From: Bacteroidales bacterium UBA1189
Lineage (GTDB): Bacteria > Bacteroidota > Bacteroidia > Bacteroidales > Bacteroidaceae
Direction of reading: 5' to 3'
DNA: 64,000 bases
NCBI GenBank assembly: GCA_002309805.1
Contig: DBYJ01000010.1
Coordinates: forward strand, 94,015-158,014
How positions within the stretch are numbered: the stretch's first letter is position 1; each line of letters begins with the position of its first letter. The notes beneath the pieces were generated by a model that was given only the letters and a program-made list of their open reading frames with translations, did not search any database and was not told the origin of the DNA. Below, piece after piece: positions 33,581 to 42,894 of this stretch. A program made the position numbers and the translations under genes.

Positions 33581-36500
33581 ATGTTAAAAGCAAAATTGCT
33601 ACAGATTTCGTTGGCTGTGCTGATGCTTTGTGGCATGCCTCTGAGCGTATTCGCCCAGGGAAATGTCCGCGGTACAGTAAACGATGTGACGGGTGAGCCC
33701 ATTATCGGCGCATCCGTAAAGGTGGTTGGTACGACCCGTGGTGCAGTTACGGACTTGAACGGCGCTTTCACCGTAGCGGCAGGAAGAAACGACCGCCTGG
33801 AGATTTCCTACGTAGGTTACGCCACACAAGTTGTGCCTGTCAATGGCCGCCAGCTCATCGCCGTTGTGCTGGAAGAGGACAGCGAGGTGTTAAGCGACGT
33901 GGTGGTCATCGGCTATGGTGTCCAGAAGAAGAAACTGGTGACCGGCGCTACCGTTCAGGTAAAGGGCGCCGATCTTGCCAAGCTGAACACGACCAACCCC
34001 CTCGAGGCCATGCAGAGCCAGACGCCGGGTGTGCAGATCACCCAGTCATCCACACAGCCTGGTAAGGGATTTAATGTGGTCATCCGTGGTAAGGGAACTA
34101 ATCGCGACACTTCTCCCTTGTACGTTATCGACGGTGTGATTGGAAGCCTTGACGGTATCAACTCCGCTGATATTGAGAGCATCGACGTGCTGAAAGACGC
34201 TGCTTCTGCAGCCATCTATGGTGCCCGTGCTGCCAATGGTGTGGTCCTGGTGACCACCAAGCAGGGTAAGTCCGGAAAGATTGAGCTCAGCTACAATGGT
34301 GCTACGGGTTGGTCGAACGTTTACAAACGTCCCCAACTTCTCAATGCCCAGCAGTACATGACAATTATGGACGAGTACAGCTTCAACACATCAGGAGCCA
34401 CGATGGACTGGCCCAATACCGTTCCGCAGGACATTCTCACCAAGGTTGCCAACGGCTGGGAAGGTACTGACTGGTGGGGCGTATTTGCGAACAAGAATGC
34501 CCTGCAGAACAACCATTCTGTGTCCCTGACGGGAGGTGCCGACCGTTCGAAGTTCGCCATGTCCTACACCTATACCGATAACGAAGGTATCATGGGTGCC
34601 GATCAGGCCTCTTTCTATAATCGCCACACCATCCGCCTCAACAGCGACCATGTGCTCTTGAGAGTTAAGGATTTCGATGCCATCACCATCGGTGAGAACA
34701 TCTCTATCGGCTATAACAAGAGCCACGACCTGGCTGAGGACGGTATGTACTGGAGTTATATCCACAGTTTGATGCAGACCTCTCCGCTCCTGCCACAGTA
34801 TGCAGACAATGGCGAGATTTATAACTGGCAGAACGTTGACGGCGAGCTTACTTACGGTAAGGGCTGGCTTCCTGCTATGTTCAACAACCCATGGGAGAAT
34901 CTCACCAAGGGTGGATTCAACTCGATGGCAGAGAGCCGCAACATCAATGCCAATGCTACTGCATTCGTTGTTATCCAGCCGATAAAAGATCTGAAGTGGC
35001 GCACACAGTTCAACTACTCCTGGGGTTCTGGCGCATACCGTAACTTTGGTACTCCACGTGCACCAGCAGAAGGTGCTGCTATCGTAAACAACTATAGCGT
35101 TAGCCAGAGCACTTGGCTTAACAGCAACTGGTCTATTTCCAACACTCTTACCTATGACCTTCCTGTTTTCAGTGGTAACAAGATTTCTGCCATGGTGGGT
35201 CAAAGTTTTGAGAGTTCTGCTTGGAGTACCAACCTCAATGGAAGCAATAAGATTATTTATGGCCAGCAACTCGCATCGTTGAGAGACTGGGATTCTGCAT
35301 GGCTTTCGAACATCATTCTTGAAAATGCTTCTGATGCCTCTCTGGGTGGTAATCCAAACGATGAAGACTATCTCGCTTCTTGGTTCGGTCGTGTAAGTTG
35401 GGACTGGAACGAGACCTATATGGCAACCGTAACCCTACGTGCTGATGGTTCAAGCCATTTCGCCGACGGTAAGCGATGGGGATGGTTCCCATCTGTATCT
35501 GCTGGTTGGGTTGTTACCAACGAGAACTTCATGTCGGGTGCCAAGGACTTCATGGACTTCTTCAAAATCCGCGCATCTTGGGGACAGAATGGTAACTGTA
35601 ATGTGGAAAAATACCAGTACATTTCTCCTATCATTATGTCAAGCGTGGGCGGTTACAAATTCGGTTCAGACCTGGCCACCACTGTTGCAGGTACTCCAAA
35701 TCCTGGTGCTTACCCAAAGAATGTTCCCAACCCCGAACTTACCTGGGAGACTTCCGAGCAGCTTGACTTAGGTTTCGATGCACGCTTCTTCGATAGCCGT
35801 CTGGGTGTGAACTTTGACTGGTATAATAAGACCACAAAAGACCTGATTATTCTTCAGGATCCTCAGTATGACCAAGGTAAAGAGCCTCCTTACTTCAATG
35901 GTGGTGACATCCGAAATACTGGTATCGAACTTGCTGTTTCATGGAATGACAAGATTGGCAAGGACTTCGGTTACAATTTCGGTGTGAACTTTGCAACCAA
36001 CAAGAACGAGGTCATTCGCGTAAACAACTTGAACCACTATGTCAACGGTAATGGCGGAATCCTCTCACAGGGTACGGAATACATCTCACGTTTTGAGGAA
36101 GGTCATCCTATCGGTTACTTCTACGGCATGTCTTACAGCGGCATCTGGCAGAATCAGGCGCAGATTGATGCAGCACGTGCTGCAGGCAAAGCTGTTCTCG
36201 ACAATGCAATGCCCGGTGACTGCATCTGGGACGACTGGAACAATGACGGTCTCATCACTTACGCTGAGGCTATTGACGCTAATGGCAATGACATCTGCGA
36301 CCGTCACGAGATTGGCGATCCCAACCCCGACTTCACCCTTGGCATCAACCTTGGCCTGACATGGAAGGGACTTGACTTCGCAGTCAACGGTGCAGGCGCA
36401 TTCGGTATGCAGGTTATGCGTTCTTACCGTTCTTATGGTGACACTCCCTATCAGAACTATGACACCACAATTCTGAACCGTTGGTTTGGTGAGGGTACCT

Positions 36501-36820
36501 CAAACGACCAGCCTCGTATTTCTGCAACTGGTCATCAGAACACGATCTGGAACTCCATACGTTATATGGAGGATGCAGATTACTTCAAGATCAAGAACGT
36601 AACTCTCGGTTACGACTTCAAGCATCTCTGGAAGTCATGTCCGTTCCAGCAGCTCCGCTTCTATGTTCAGGCTCAGAACCTCTGCACATTCACCGGTTAC
36701 ACTGGGCTCGACCCAGAAGTTGGTTCGGCAGGTGGCGATGTACCTTGGGCATCTGGTGTTGACCTGGGTCTTTACCCACCCTCTCGTACTTATCTGGTTG
36801 GTACTAGTATTAAATTCTAA
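33581..36820 (+). CDS. SusC/RagA-family TonB-dependent outer-membrane transporter
   Basis: 1079 residues from the ATG at 33581. A signal peptide ends SVFAQ. A carboxypeptidase-like regulatory domain (GNVRGTVNDVTGEPIIGASV ... ISYVGYATQ) is followed by the plug (SDVVVIGYGVQKKKLVTGAT, VIRGKGTNRDTSPLYVIDG, IDVLKDAASAAIYGARAANG) and a 22-strand barrel ending in TSIKF. SusC proteins import oligosaccharides across the outer membrane using TonB energy, lidded by SusD. There is no N-terminal STN domain, so no anti-sigma signalling is implied. Codon use is less GC-rich than in the exopolysaccharide and cassette genes. The substrate is unknown because no glycosidase is attached to this operon. Confidence 0.96.
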   Translation: MLKAKLLQISLAVLMLCGMPLSVFAQGNVRGTVNDVTGEPIIGASVKVVGTTRGAVTDLNGAFTVAAGRNDRLEISYVGYATQVVPVNGRQLIAVVLEEDSEVLSDVVVIGYGVQKKKLVTGATVQVKGADLAKLNTTNPLEAMQSQTPGVQITQSSTQPGKGFNVVIRGKGTNRDTSPLYVIDGVIGSLDGINSADIESIDVLKDAASAAIYGARAANGVVLVTTKQGKSGKIELSYNGATGWSNVYKRPQLLNAQQYMTIMDEYSFNTSGATMDWPNTVPQDILTKVANGWEGTDWWGVFANKNALQNNHSVSLTGGADRSKFAMSYTYTDNEGIMGADQASFYNRHTIRLNSDHVLLRVKDFDAITIGENISIGYNKSHDLAEDGMYWSYIHSLMQTSPLLPQYADNGEIYNWQNVDGELTYGKGWLPAMFNNPWENLTKGGFNSMAESRNINANATAFVVIQPIKDLKWRTQFNYSWGSGAYRNFGTPRAPAEGAAIVNNYSVSQSTWLNSNWSISNTLTYDLPVFSGNKISAMVGQSFESSAWSTNLNGSNKIIYGQQLASLRDWDSAWLSNIILENASDASLGGNPNDEDYLASWFGRVSWDWNETYMATVTLRADGSSHFADGKRWGWFPSVSAGWVVTNENFMSGAKDFMDFFKIRASWGQNGNCNVEKYQYISPIIMSSVGGYKFGSDLATTVAGTPNPGAYPKNVPNPELTWETSEQLDLGFDARFFDSRLGVNFDWYNKTTKDLIILQDPQYDQGKEPPYFNGGDIRNTGIELAVSWNDKIGKDFGYNFGVNFATNKNEVIRVNNLNHYVNGNGGILSQGTEYISRFEEGHPIGYFYGMSYSGIWQNQAQIDAARAAGKAVLDNAMPGDCIWDDWNNDGLITYAEAIDANGNDICDRHEIGDPNPDFTLGINLGLTWKGLDFAVNGAGAFGMQVMRSYRSYGDTPYQNYDTTILNRWFGEGTSNDQPRISATGHQNTIWNSIRYMEDADYFKIKNVTLGYDFKHLWKSCPFQQLRFYVQAQNLCTFTGYTGLDPEVGSAGGDVPWASGVDLGLYPPSRTYLVGTSIKF

Positions 36821-36834
36821 TTCGATAAATAGTT

Positions 36835-38736
36835 ATGAAGAAATTTATTTTAACATCGTTGGCTGTTTTGACAGCAGCAACTTTGTATACATCTTGTAAC
36901 GATATGCTGGACACCGATCCTCGTAAGACAGAGGTCACAGATGCTGTCTTCCCTGGTAAGGTTGCGGATGTTGAATCTGAACTATCGGCTATCTACAGTA
37001 TCATGAATACGATGGGTGGCGGTGACTCTGACAACCAGAATATATTCTTCTGGTGGGAAGTCATGTCCGACAACTGCTACGGCAGTGGCGGTCTGCAGGA
37101 CAACAAGGTGAAATCTCTCCACCATCTTGTAGAGATGAGTGTTAATCAATATGCAGAGCCTTACAAACTTCTCTATGGCGGCATTGCCCGTGCCACTTCT
37201 GCTATTGAGACTATCGACAACGTGACCTGGAGAGAAGATCAGAAGTCTCTTCGTAATCAACTCCTTGGCGAGGCGTACTTCATGCGCGGTCTCTACTACC
37301 TCTGGCTCACACAGTTGTTTGGCGATGTGCCATTGATTACTTCCTCTGTTATTACTCCAGAAATGGAAGAGCAGGCTGATGCTGAGACGGCCATTTACCC
37401 CCAGGTGCTCTCCGACCTCGTGTCAGCAGCAAACCTCATGGGAACAGAAAGGGGTTATGGTGACGGCCATGCCAACAAGTTCGCTGCCGAGGCGTTCATC
37501 GCCCGTGCCTACATGTTCTGGGCCGGCTTCTATAAGAATGTCAGCGAACTCGCATCTGGTTCTGCTCCTGCCATCGACCTTGTAGCTCAGGAGGGTTGCA
37601 CCGCTGCTTCTCTTTCTCAGGCCGATGTTGTCAATTACCTGAAGGATGTCGTTTCAAACGGCGGTTACAAGCTATGCGAAGACTTCCGTTCACTCTGGCA
37701 GTACTCCAACAGCCTGCTTTGGGATGAGGCACAGGACGATCAGGGTCATGCCTATGAGTTCATCAAAGACATGAAGCGTGAGAACTGCTTCGACCAGCCC
37801 GGCATGGGTAATGGCAACACTGAGGAAATCTTCCAGGTTCAGTTTATGAATGCCTCCTCCTGGAGCATCAGTGGTACCTATAACGCCCAGCGTATGTACT
37901 CCAACTATGTTTCCGTATTCTGGGGACTTCGTAATGGTGCTTCTGCTATGAATGGTGACCGTGAAAAGACTTATCCATTCAACCAAGGTTGGGGTCAGGG
38001 AACTCCTTCCTGCAATATCTGGGACGATTGGACAGCAGCAGAGAATAATCAGAGCAATCCTTATACCGATCTCCGCAAGAAGGCTTCTTTGATTGACCTC
38101 GATAACGAACTCGTAGGTTATGTTTACGAGAAGGACGACTGTGAGGAATCTGGCTATTCAGTCAAGAAGTACGCCGAGGTCAATCTCGACGCTTGTGCTG
38201 CCAACAACGACACTTGGTGGTCCATGTGTGAGGGTTATACCGGCAGTTCACTCGAAAACAAGATGCAGGGCGACCACTTCGAAGACTTCTACCTGATGCG
38301 TTATGCCGACGTCCTGCTGATGCTTACCGAGCTTACCGGTGACGCACAGTACATGAACCAAGTGCAGGCCCGCGCTGGTGTTCCTCTGACAGGATACTCT
38401 TTGAAGGCTGTTCAGGACGAGCGCCGTTGGGAGTTTGCTTTTGAGGGTCTGCGTTTCAACGACATGCGCCGCTGGACAGGCAACAATCCTAACGAGGGTT
38501 CCTACGCTCCTAAAGCCCTTCAGGCTCAGGCTGGCAAACAGATTGTCTGCCTTGGCGACAAGTCAAACAAGCGCACGATGGCACACATGACCTGTTCTTG
38601 GACCAAGCGCTATATCGATACCAACGGATTCTTATCCAAGCCTCAGACTGAGATTACCGTTAAGAACGGCAAACTTAAGCAGAATCCTGGCTGGGATGCA
38701 GCTAATGCCGAGACTCAATATAAAGTACTTTACTAA
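36835..38736 (+). CDS. SusD/RagB-family surface glycan-binding lipoprotein
   Basis: 633 residues. A lipoprotein signal ends YTSC. TPR-like helices carry family signatures: LLGEAYFMRGLYYLWLTQLFGDVPLI, ANKFAAEAFIARAYMFWAG, and the C-terminal LMRYADVLLMLTEL with QDERRWEFAFEGLRFNDMRRW. SusD caps SusC and captures glycan at the cell surface. It starts 14 bases after the SusC stop, the classic pair order. Length is slightly above average, with insertions in the middle. Confidence 0.96.
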   Translation: MKKFILTSLAVLTAATLYTSCNDMLDTDPRKTEVTDAVFPGKVADVESELSAIYSIMNTMGGGDSDNQNIFFWWEVMSDNCYGSGGLQDNKVKSLHHLVEMSVNQYAEPYKLLYGGIARATSAIETIDNVTWREDQKSLRNQLLGEAYFMRGLYYLWLTQLFGDVPLITSSVITPEMEEQADAETAIYPQVLSDLVSAANLMGTERGYGDGHANKFAAEAFIARAYMFWAGFYKNVSELASGSAPAIDLVAQEGCTAASLSQADVVNYLKDVVSNGGYKLCEDFRSLWQYSNSLLWDEAQDDQGHAYEFIKDMKRENCFDQPGMGNGNTEEIFQVQFMNASSWSISGTYNAQRMYSNYVSVFWGLRNGASAMNGDREKTYPFNQGWGQGTPSCNIWDDWTAAENNQSNPYTDLRKKASLIDLDNELVGYVYEKDDCEESGYSVKKYAEVNLDACAANNDTWWSMCEGYTGSSLENKMQGDHFEDFYLMRYADVLLMLTELTGDAQYMNQVQARAGVPLTGYSLKAVQDERRWEFAFEGLRFNDMRRWTGNNPNEGSYAPKALQAQAGKQIVCLGDKSNKRTMAHMTCSWTKRYIDTNGFLSKPQTEITVKNGKLKQNPGWDAANAETQYKVLY

Positions 38737-38754
38737 TATAATTAAGTAACCAAT

Positions 38755-39471
38755 ATGAAAAAGATATTATTGTTTATCGCCGCAGTAGGTATGCTTGTAG
38801 CCTGCGATCCTGTATCGGAGGATATCAGCAATGCCGGTCACATTACTCTTGATGAACTCAAGGCGAAGACTTCCGTCACTGTTGACAAGGCAGCCAGTGG
38901 CCAGAATGGCAACGTTATCTCTTGTACGACCTCCGCACCAGTCAATGCGAAGTGGAATATTGGCGGAAAGGAAATCGTCGGCAACTTTGCCAAAAAGAAG
39001 ATGAAACTTGGCGACTACACTGTCACCATCACCGCTCTCTGTGCTGACGGAACCATCCTCACAGCAGACTATCCTGTATCCTGCAATGAGATTACTGACC
39101 CACTCACTAAGTACACCCTCTGGGAAGGTGAGTTCACCGTTGGCGGATGGGATTCAGCACCCCTGCGTTTCAGCGACAGCGAAGGTCAGAATTTCCCGAC
39201 TCTTTCTGACGACATCTACTTTGGTCTCAAGACCCTCATCCTTGACGTCAAGGAGGCCAGCGAAGGTTGTCAGGCACGTATCATGAATGGTTGGTGGAGC
39301 ACTGTCTATGCAGAAAATATTCCACTTACTTCTGGTATGAAGTGGGAAGTTCAACTTACTGAGCAGATTGCCAAGGAGTGCGCCAAGGGTAATGGCGGTG
39401 AAGGCCGTGACCTGAACCTCCTGATCACAAACGGCGAGGCGACCTTCACAAGTGTTTACTATGAGGAATAA
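38755..39471 (+). CDS. SusE-position surface lipoprotein
   Basis: 238 residues with a lipoprotein signal (LLFIAAVGMLVAC, Cys16). An Ig-like N-terminal part (ISCTTSAPVNAKWNIGGKEI ... LGDYTVTITALCADG) is followed by a carbohydrate-binding-like beta-sandwich (LWEGEFTVGGWDSAPLRFSD ... GMKWEVQLTEQIAKEC). Its position right after SusD suggests a surface glycan-binding protein. No catalytic residues were recognised. An inverted repeat follows the stop. Confidence 0.8.
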   Translation: MKKILLFIAAVGMLVACDPVSEDISNAGHITLDELKAKTSVTVDKAASGQNGNVISCTTSAPVNAKWNIGGKEIVGNFAKKKMKLGDYTVTITALCADGTILTADYPVSCNEITDPLTKYTLWEGEFTVGGWDSAPLRFSDSEGQNFPTLSDDIYFGLKTLILDVKEASEGCQARIMNGWWSTVYAENIPLTSGMKWEVQLTEQIAKECAKGNGGEGRDLNLLITNGEATFTSVYYEE

Positions 39472-39495
39472 TCATTCCTTGACGGTATAATTAAC

Positions 39496-39529
39496 AATGG
39501 GCTGGCTCAATCAAATGGGTCAGCCCATT
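39496..39529 (+). terminator. hairpin between the SusCD genes and the downstream module
   Basis: AATGGGCTG pairs with CAGCCCATT and the stem extends imperfectly to 14 bases. There is no T-run, so it may be an attenuator or an mRNA-stabilising hairpin that sets lower expression of the following genes. Confidence 0.6.
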
Positions 39530-39542
39530 ATGCCTTTGTAGT

Positions 39543-41318
39543 ATGGAAGTGAAGAAAAGAAACAAAGTGTCTGTAGTCTTTCTCTATGTGAGTCTGCTGG
39601 CTTTCATTTTATATGTAGTATATACTCTGCATATCAACAAAGAGGTGCTCTATACGGCACACGACCGTTCTGAATTCATCTTTGGAGCACCCTTCTTCCA
39701 TACCCTCTTGTCGAAACCTTTGGGCCTAATGCAGTATGTGGGAGCCTGGCTCACACAGCTATTCTATCATCCGGCCTTAGGTGCAAGTGCGTTGGTGGCG
39801 ATCTGGGCTCTCGTGTTCTTGGTAGGTGCCAAGGCTTTCCGTTTGAAGGGGAATGCTTCCGCCCTGATGCTACTGCCTATAGCTTGTTTGCTTACATCGA
39901 TAATCGACCTTGGCTATTGGATTTACATCTTCACAATCAGAGGATATTGGTTCTCCCAGTCATTAGGCTATCTTGCCATGCTACTATTCCTCTGGGCTGC
40001 CCGTTGCACTCCACGCAAATGGCATCTTGCCTGGTACCTGTTGGGCTTCTGCTTCTATCCTTTGCTGGGGTGGTTTGCCTTGCTTTTCGTGCTTTGTCTG
40101 GTGCTGACAGAAAAGCCCACCTGGCGTGAACTGATAGGCTTGGTCTTGCTCGTCATCACAGCCGGCATCTGGCGTGCTTTGCTCTATTCGAATCAAAACC
40201 CCGATGACGTTATGATGGCTGGTTTCCCCCGCTTCGTGACCCCTGTCGATTCAAACGGGCGACTCTCCATCCCGTTCTGGGTGCTAGGTGCAGTTTCCGT
40301 GCTCATTGCTCTGTATAGCTGGTTCATGTCCAAGCGTGAGGCGACACAAATTAAGCTGATGTGGTTCATTCCGGTTTTAAGTGCCATTGTAGGCATTGTC
40401 TTCATCTCTTCGCTCATGTTCCGCAACCAGAACTACATCGACGAAATGCGTATGATACGCCATGCAGAAGCCGACAACTGGCAGGAGGTGGTTCATATGG
40501 CAGAAGTGAACAAGCAGCCCACCCGAACTATGGTCATGCTAAAGAATATTGCCTTGATGAACGAAGGAGGACTGCTCGACCGTTCGTTCAAGTTAGGCAA
40601 CCCTGGTGTAGACATCTACAACCCCGACTCACTACACATCGGTTTGCTGAACATTGCGTCTCCTTTAGTGTATTACAACTACGGGAAGATGAACTACGCC
40701 ATCCGCCTGTGTTATGAAAATGCCGTTGCCACAGGGTTCTCTCCCTTCTACATGAAGATGTTGTCTCGCTGCGCCTGCGCTACTGGAGAAAAGAAACTGG
40801 CAAAACGATACAACACCCTGCTTCATCACAATATGTTCTATAGCAATTGGCAACCGACCCCCATCACGAAAACGGTAAGCGAGTTACAGAATTCTTTCAC
40901 AGATGAACTAAATGGCGTTGAGAACAATAGCGAGCGTTTTATTATCGACAGTTTCAGCCACTCCACCGATACGGTCAGCAAAGCGGCTTCCGAACAGGCT
41001 TTGTTTTATTCCATGATACGGTGCGACTCCGGCCGTTTCTGGGCAGCGCTACGCAAATATGTGAAGATGAACCCGGATGCTAAATTCCCTTTGCATGCTC
41101 AGGAAGCCTATATCATGTACATGGACAAGTCACCAGAAGAAAAGCCAATCATGCTTCCGGTCGAGCAGGCCGTTTACGACCGCTACAAAAAGTTCTGGGA
41201 GACGCTTGAAAGCTTTGTAAAGCGTGGTTTGAAACCAGAAGAGATAAGTGCGAAAATGCGTAATCAGTGGAAAGACACCTATTGGTACTACAACATCTTT
41301 GGAAGAAAAGCCATATGA
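39543..41318 (+). CDS. DUF6057-type polytopic membrane protein, copy 1
   Basis: 591 residues. About ten hydrophobic segments fill residues 10-300 (VVFLYVSLLAFILYVVYTL, ALVAIWALVFLVGAKAF, GYLAMLLFLWAARC and others). A soluble C-terminal part with helical repeats follows (DNWQEVVHMAEVNKQPTRTMVMLKNIALM, YAIRLCYENAVATG), ending in YWYYNIFGRKAI. It is paralogous in layout and motifs to the product at 42872-44392 (VxxLKN-L-L, YxxGxM, SYExARKY-type segments). The function is unknown; the pairing with CxxCH propeller lipoproteins suggests a joint envelope system. Confidence 0.8.
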   Translation: MEVKKRNKVSVVFLYVSLLAFILYVVYTLHINKEVLYTAHDRSEFIFGAPFFHTLLSKPLGLMQYVGAWLTQLFYHPALGASALVAIWALVFLVGAKAFRLKGNASALMLLPIACLLTSIIDLGYWIYIFTIRGYWFSQSLGYLAMLLFLWAARCTPRKWHLAWYLLGFCFYPLLGWFALLFVLCLVLTEKPTWRELIGLVLLVITAGIWRALLYSNQNPDDVMMAGFPRFVTPVDSNGRLSIPFWVLGAVSVLIALYSWFMSKREATQIKLMWFIPVLSAIVGIVFISSLMFRNQNYIDEMRMIRHAEADNWQEVVHMAEVNKQPTRTMVMLKNIALMNEGGLLDRSFKLGNPGVDIYNPDSLHIGLLNIASPLVYYNYGKMNYAIRLCYENAVATGFSPFYMKMLSRCACATGEKKLAKRYNTLLHHNMFYSNWQPTPITKTVSELQNSFTDELNGVENNSERFIIDSFSHSTDTVSKAASEQALFYSMIRCDSGRFWAALRKYVKMNPDAKFPLHAQEAYIMYMDKSPEEKPIMLPVEQAVYDRYKKFWETLESFVKRGLKPEEISAKMRNQWKDTYWYYNIFGRKAI

Positions 41319-41355
41319 TGACTGGCTGTAATTGAAATCGAAACGCAAGAAAACA

Positions 41356-42894
41356 ATGAAAAGACATATCCGCCCATATTTCCTGTTTCAGGCTGCCGTC
41401 TCGCTGCTCTTGTCATCGTGTGCGCATCACCCCGACGTGCCAGCTTCAAGCCGCGAGGCGAAGTGCCTGCCCGCCATCTTTCCCGATTATTGCGATGTCA
41501 CCGTGCCTTGCAATATTGCACCACTCAACTTCATGCTCCCTGCAGACCAGTATGAAGAATGCGTGGCACGACTCACCACACCTGATGGTCGGCAGCAGAC
41601 CTACGGCGAAGGAGTGAAGGTGCAGATTCCCGAATCGGAATGGCATGCTATGCTTGATGTCTCCAAGGGTAAGAACATCAAGGTAGAGGTTTGGGGAAAG
41701 GCTACAAATGGTCAAGCAAAGTCCGGGAACGAGGAAAAAGGCGGATGGATGTCGTTCAATCCGTTTGAAATACATGTGGCCGAGCAACCCATCGACGAGT
41801 ATCTGTCGTATCGCCTCATCGAACCTTCATATATTGTTTACGACTACATGGAGATTGCCCAGCGCAACCTCACCTCGTTTGAAGAGACACAGGTTTTCAA
41901 CAACAAAGTTAGCTGTGACGATCCCCAAGGCCAATGCATCAACTGCCATAGCTATCAGAACTACAAAACCGACAACATGCTGTTTCATGCGCGTGTGACT
42001 CGAGGAGGCACAATCATTGTGAACGACGGCAAAGTATCGAAAGTGGATTTGAAGCGCGACAATACCATCTCCGCCGGAGTCTATCCAGCATGGCACCCTG
42101 CCGCCAAGCTGGTCACCTTCTCCACCAACCTGACACACCAAGTGTTCCATACGGCTCATCCCAATAAAGTGGAGGTGTTCGATACAGCCAGCGACCTCAT
42201 TCTCTATGATGTGGTGAAAGACTCGGTGAGCATCATTTCTAATGACCCTGACCTTTTGGAGGTATTCCCTTCTTGGTCGCCCGATGGCAAATATCTCTAT
42301 TACTGCAAGTCGGTTCCGCTTCCTGAAGAGATGCGCGACAAGGACATCCGTACCACCTATCCGAAAGTGCAATACAACCTCTATCGTCGCTCGTTCGAGA
42401 TTTCATCCCAGAGCTTCGGCGAGGAGGAACTCGTCTATGATGCCGCCTCAGCTGACAAGAGTGTCACCTTGCCACGCATCAGCTCTGACGGGCACTATCT
42501 GCTCTTTGCAGAGGGCCGGTATGGCTGCTTTCATATCTGGCATCACGATGCCGACATCGTTTGCATCCCGATGGACCAATATACTGGCGATGCCCTCACG
42601 GCAGAGACCTCTTCGCCTATCGACCTCACCCTGTTCAACAGCGAGGGCCATTCAGACAGCTATCCCACATGGTCGAGCAACGGCCATTGGATTATGTGCG
42701 CCAGCCGTCGTGACGATGACAACTTCAGCCGCGTCTATTTCGCCTATTTCAACAACGGGAAAGTTGAAAAGGCCTTCCTCCTGCCGCAGGAAGACCCCGA
42801 AATGCACGTCACGCTCCTGAAAAGCTACAACCGTCCTGAGTTCATGGTTGAACCTGTCAAAATCAGCGTTAATGAGTTCAGCCGGGCATTCTAA
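41356..42894 (+). CDS. lipoprotein beta-propeller with CxxCH motif, copy 1
   Basis: 512 residues from the ATG at 41356 (an upstream TTG at 41332 is less likely). The signal AAVSLLLSSC has a lipobox. The N-terminal domain (FPDYCDVTVPCNIAPLNFML) recurs in copy 2. QCINCHSY at about 193-200 is a CxxCH haem-c-type motif. TolB/PD40-like blades follow: VYPAWHPAAKLVTFSTN, VFPSWSPDGKYLYYCKS, TLPRISSDGHYLLFAEG, SYPTWSSNGHWIMCASRRDD. Known PD40 propellers bind proteins or sugars; haem binding is inferred from the motif alone. Its end overlaps the next gene by 23 bases. Confidence 0.82.
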   Translation: MKRHIRPYFLFQAAVSLLLSSCAHHPDVPASSREAKCLPAIFPDYCDVTVPCNIAPLNFMLPADQYEECVARLTTPDGRQQTYGEGVKVQIPESEWHAMLDVSKGKNIKVEVWGKATNGQAKSGNEEKGGWMSFNPFEIHVAEQPIDEYLSYRLIEPSYIVYDYMEIAQRNLTSFEETQVFNNKVSCDDPQGQCINCHSYQNYKTDNMLFHARVTRGGTIIVNDGKVSKVDLKRDNTISAGVYPAWHPAAKLVTFSTNLTHQVFHTAHPNKVEVFDTASDLILYDVVKDSVSIISNDPDLLEVFPSWSPDGKYLYYCKSVPLPEEMRDKDIRTTYPKVQYNLYRRSFEISSQSFGEEELVYDAASADKSVTLPRISSDGHYLLFAEGRYGCFHIWHHDADIVCIPMDQYTGDALTAETSSPIDLTLFNSEGHSDSYPTWSSNGHWIMCASRRDDDNFSRVYFAYFNNGKVEKAFLLPQEDPEMHVTLLKSYNRPEFMVEPVKISVNEFSRAF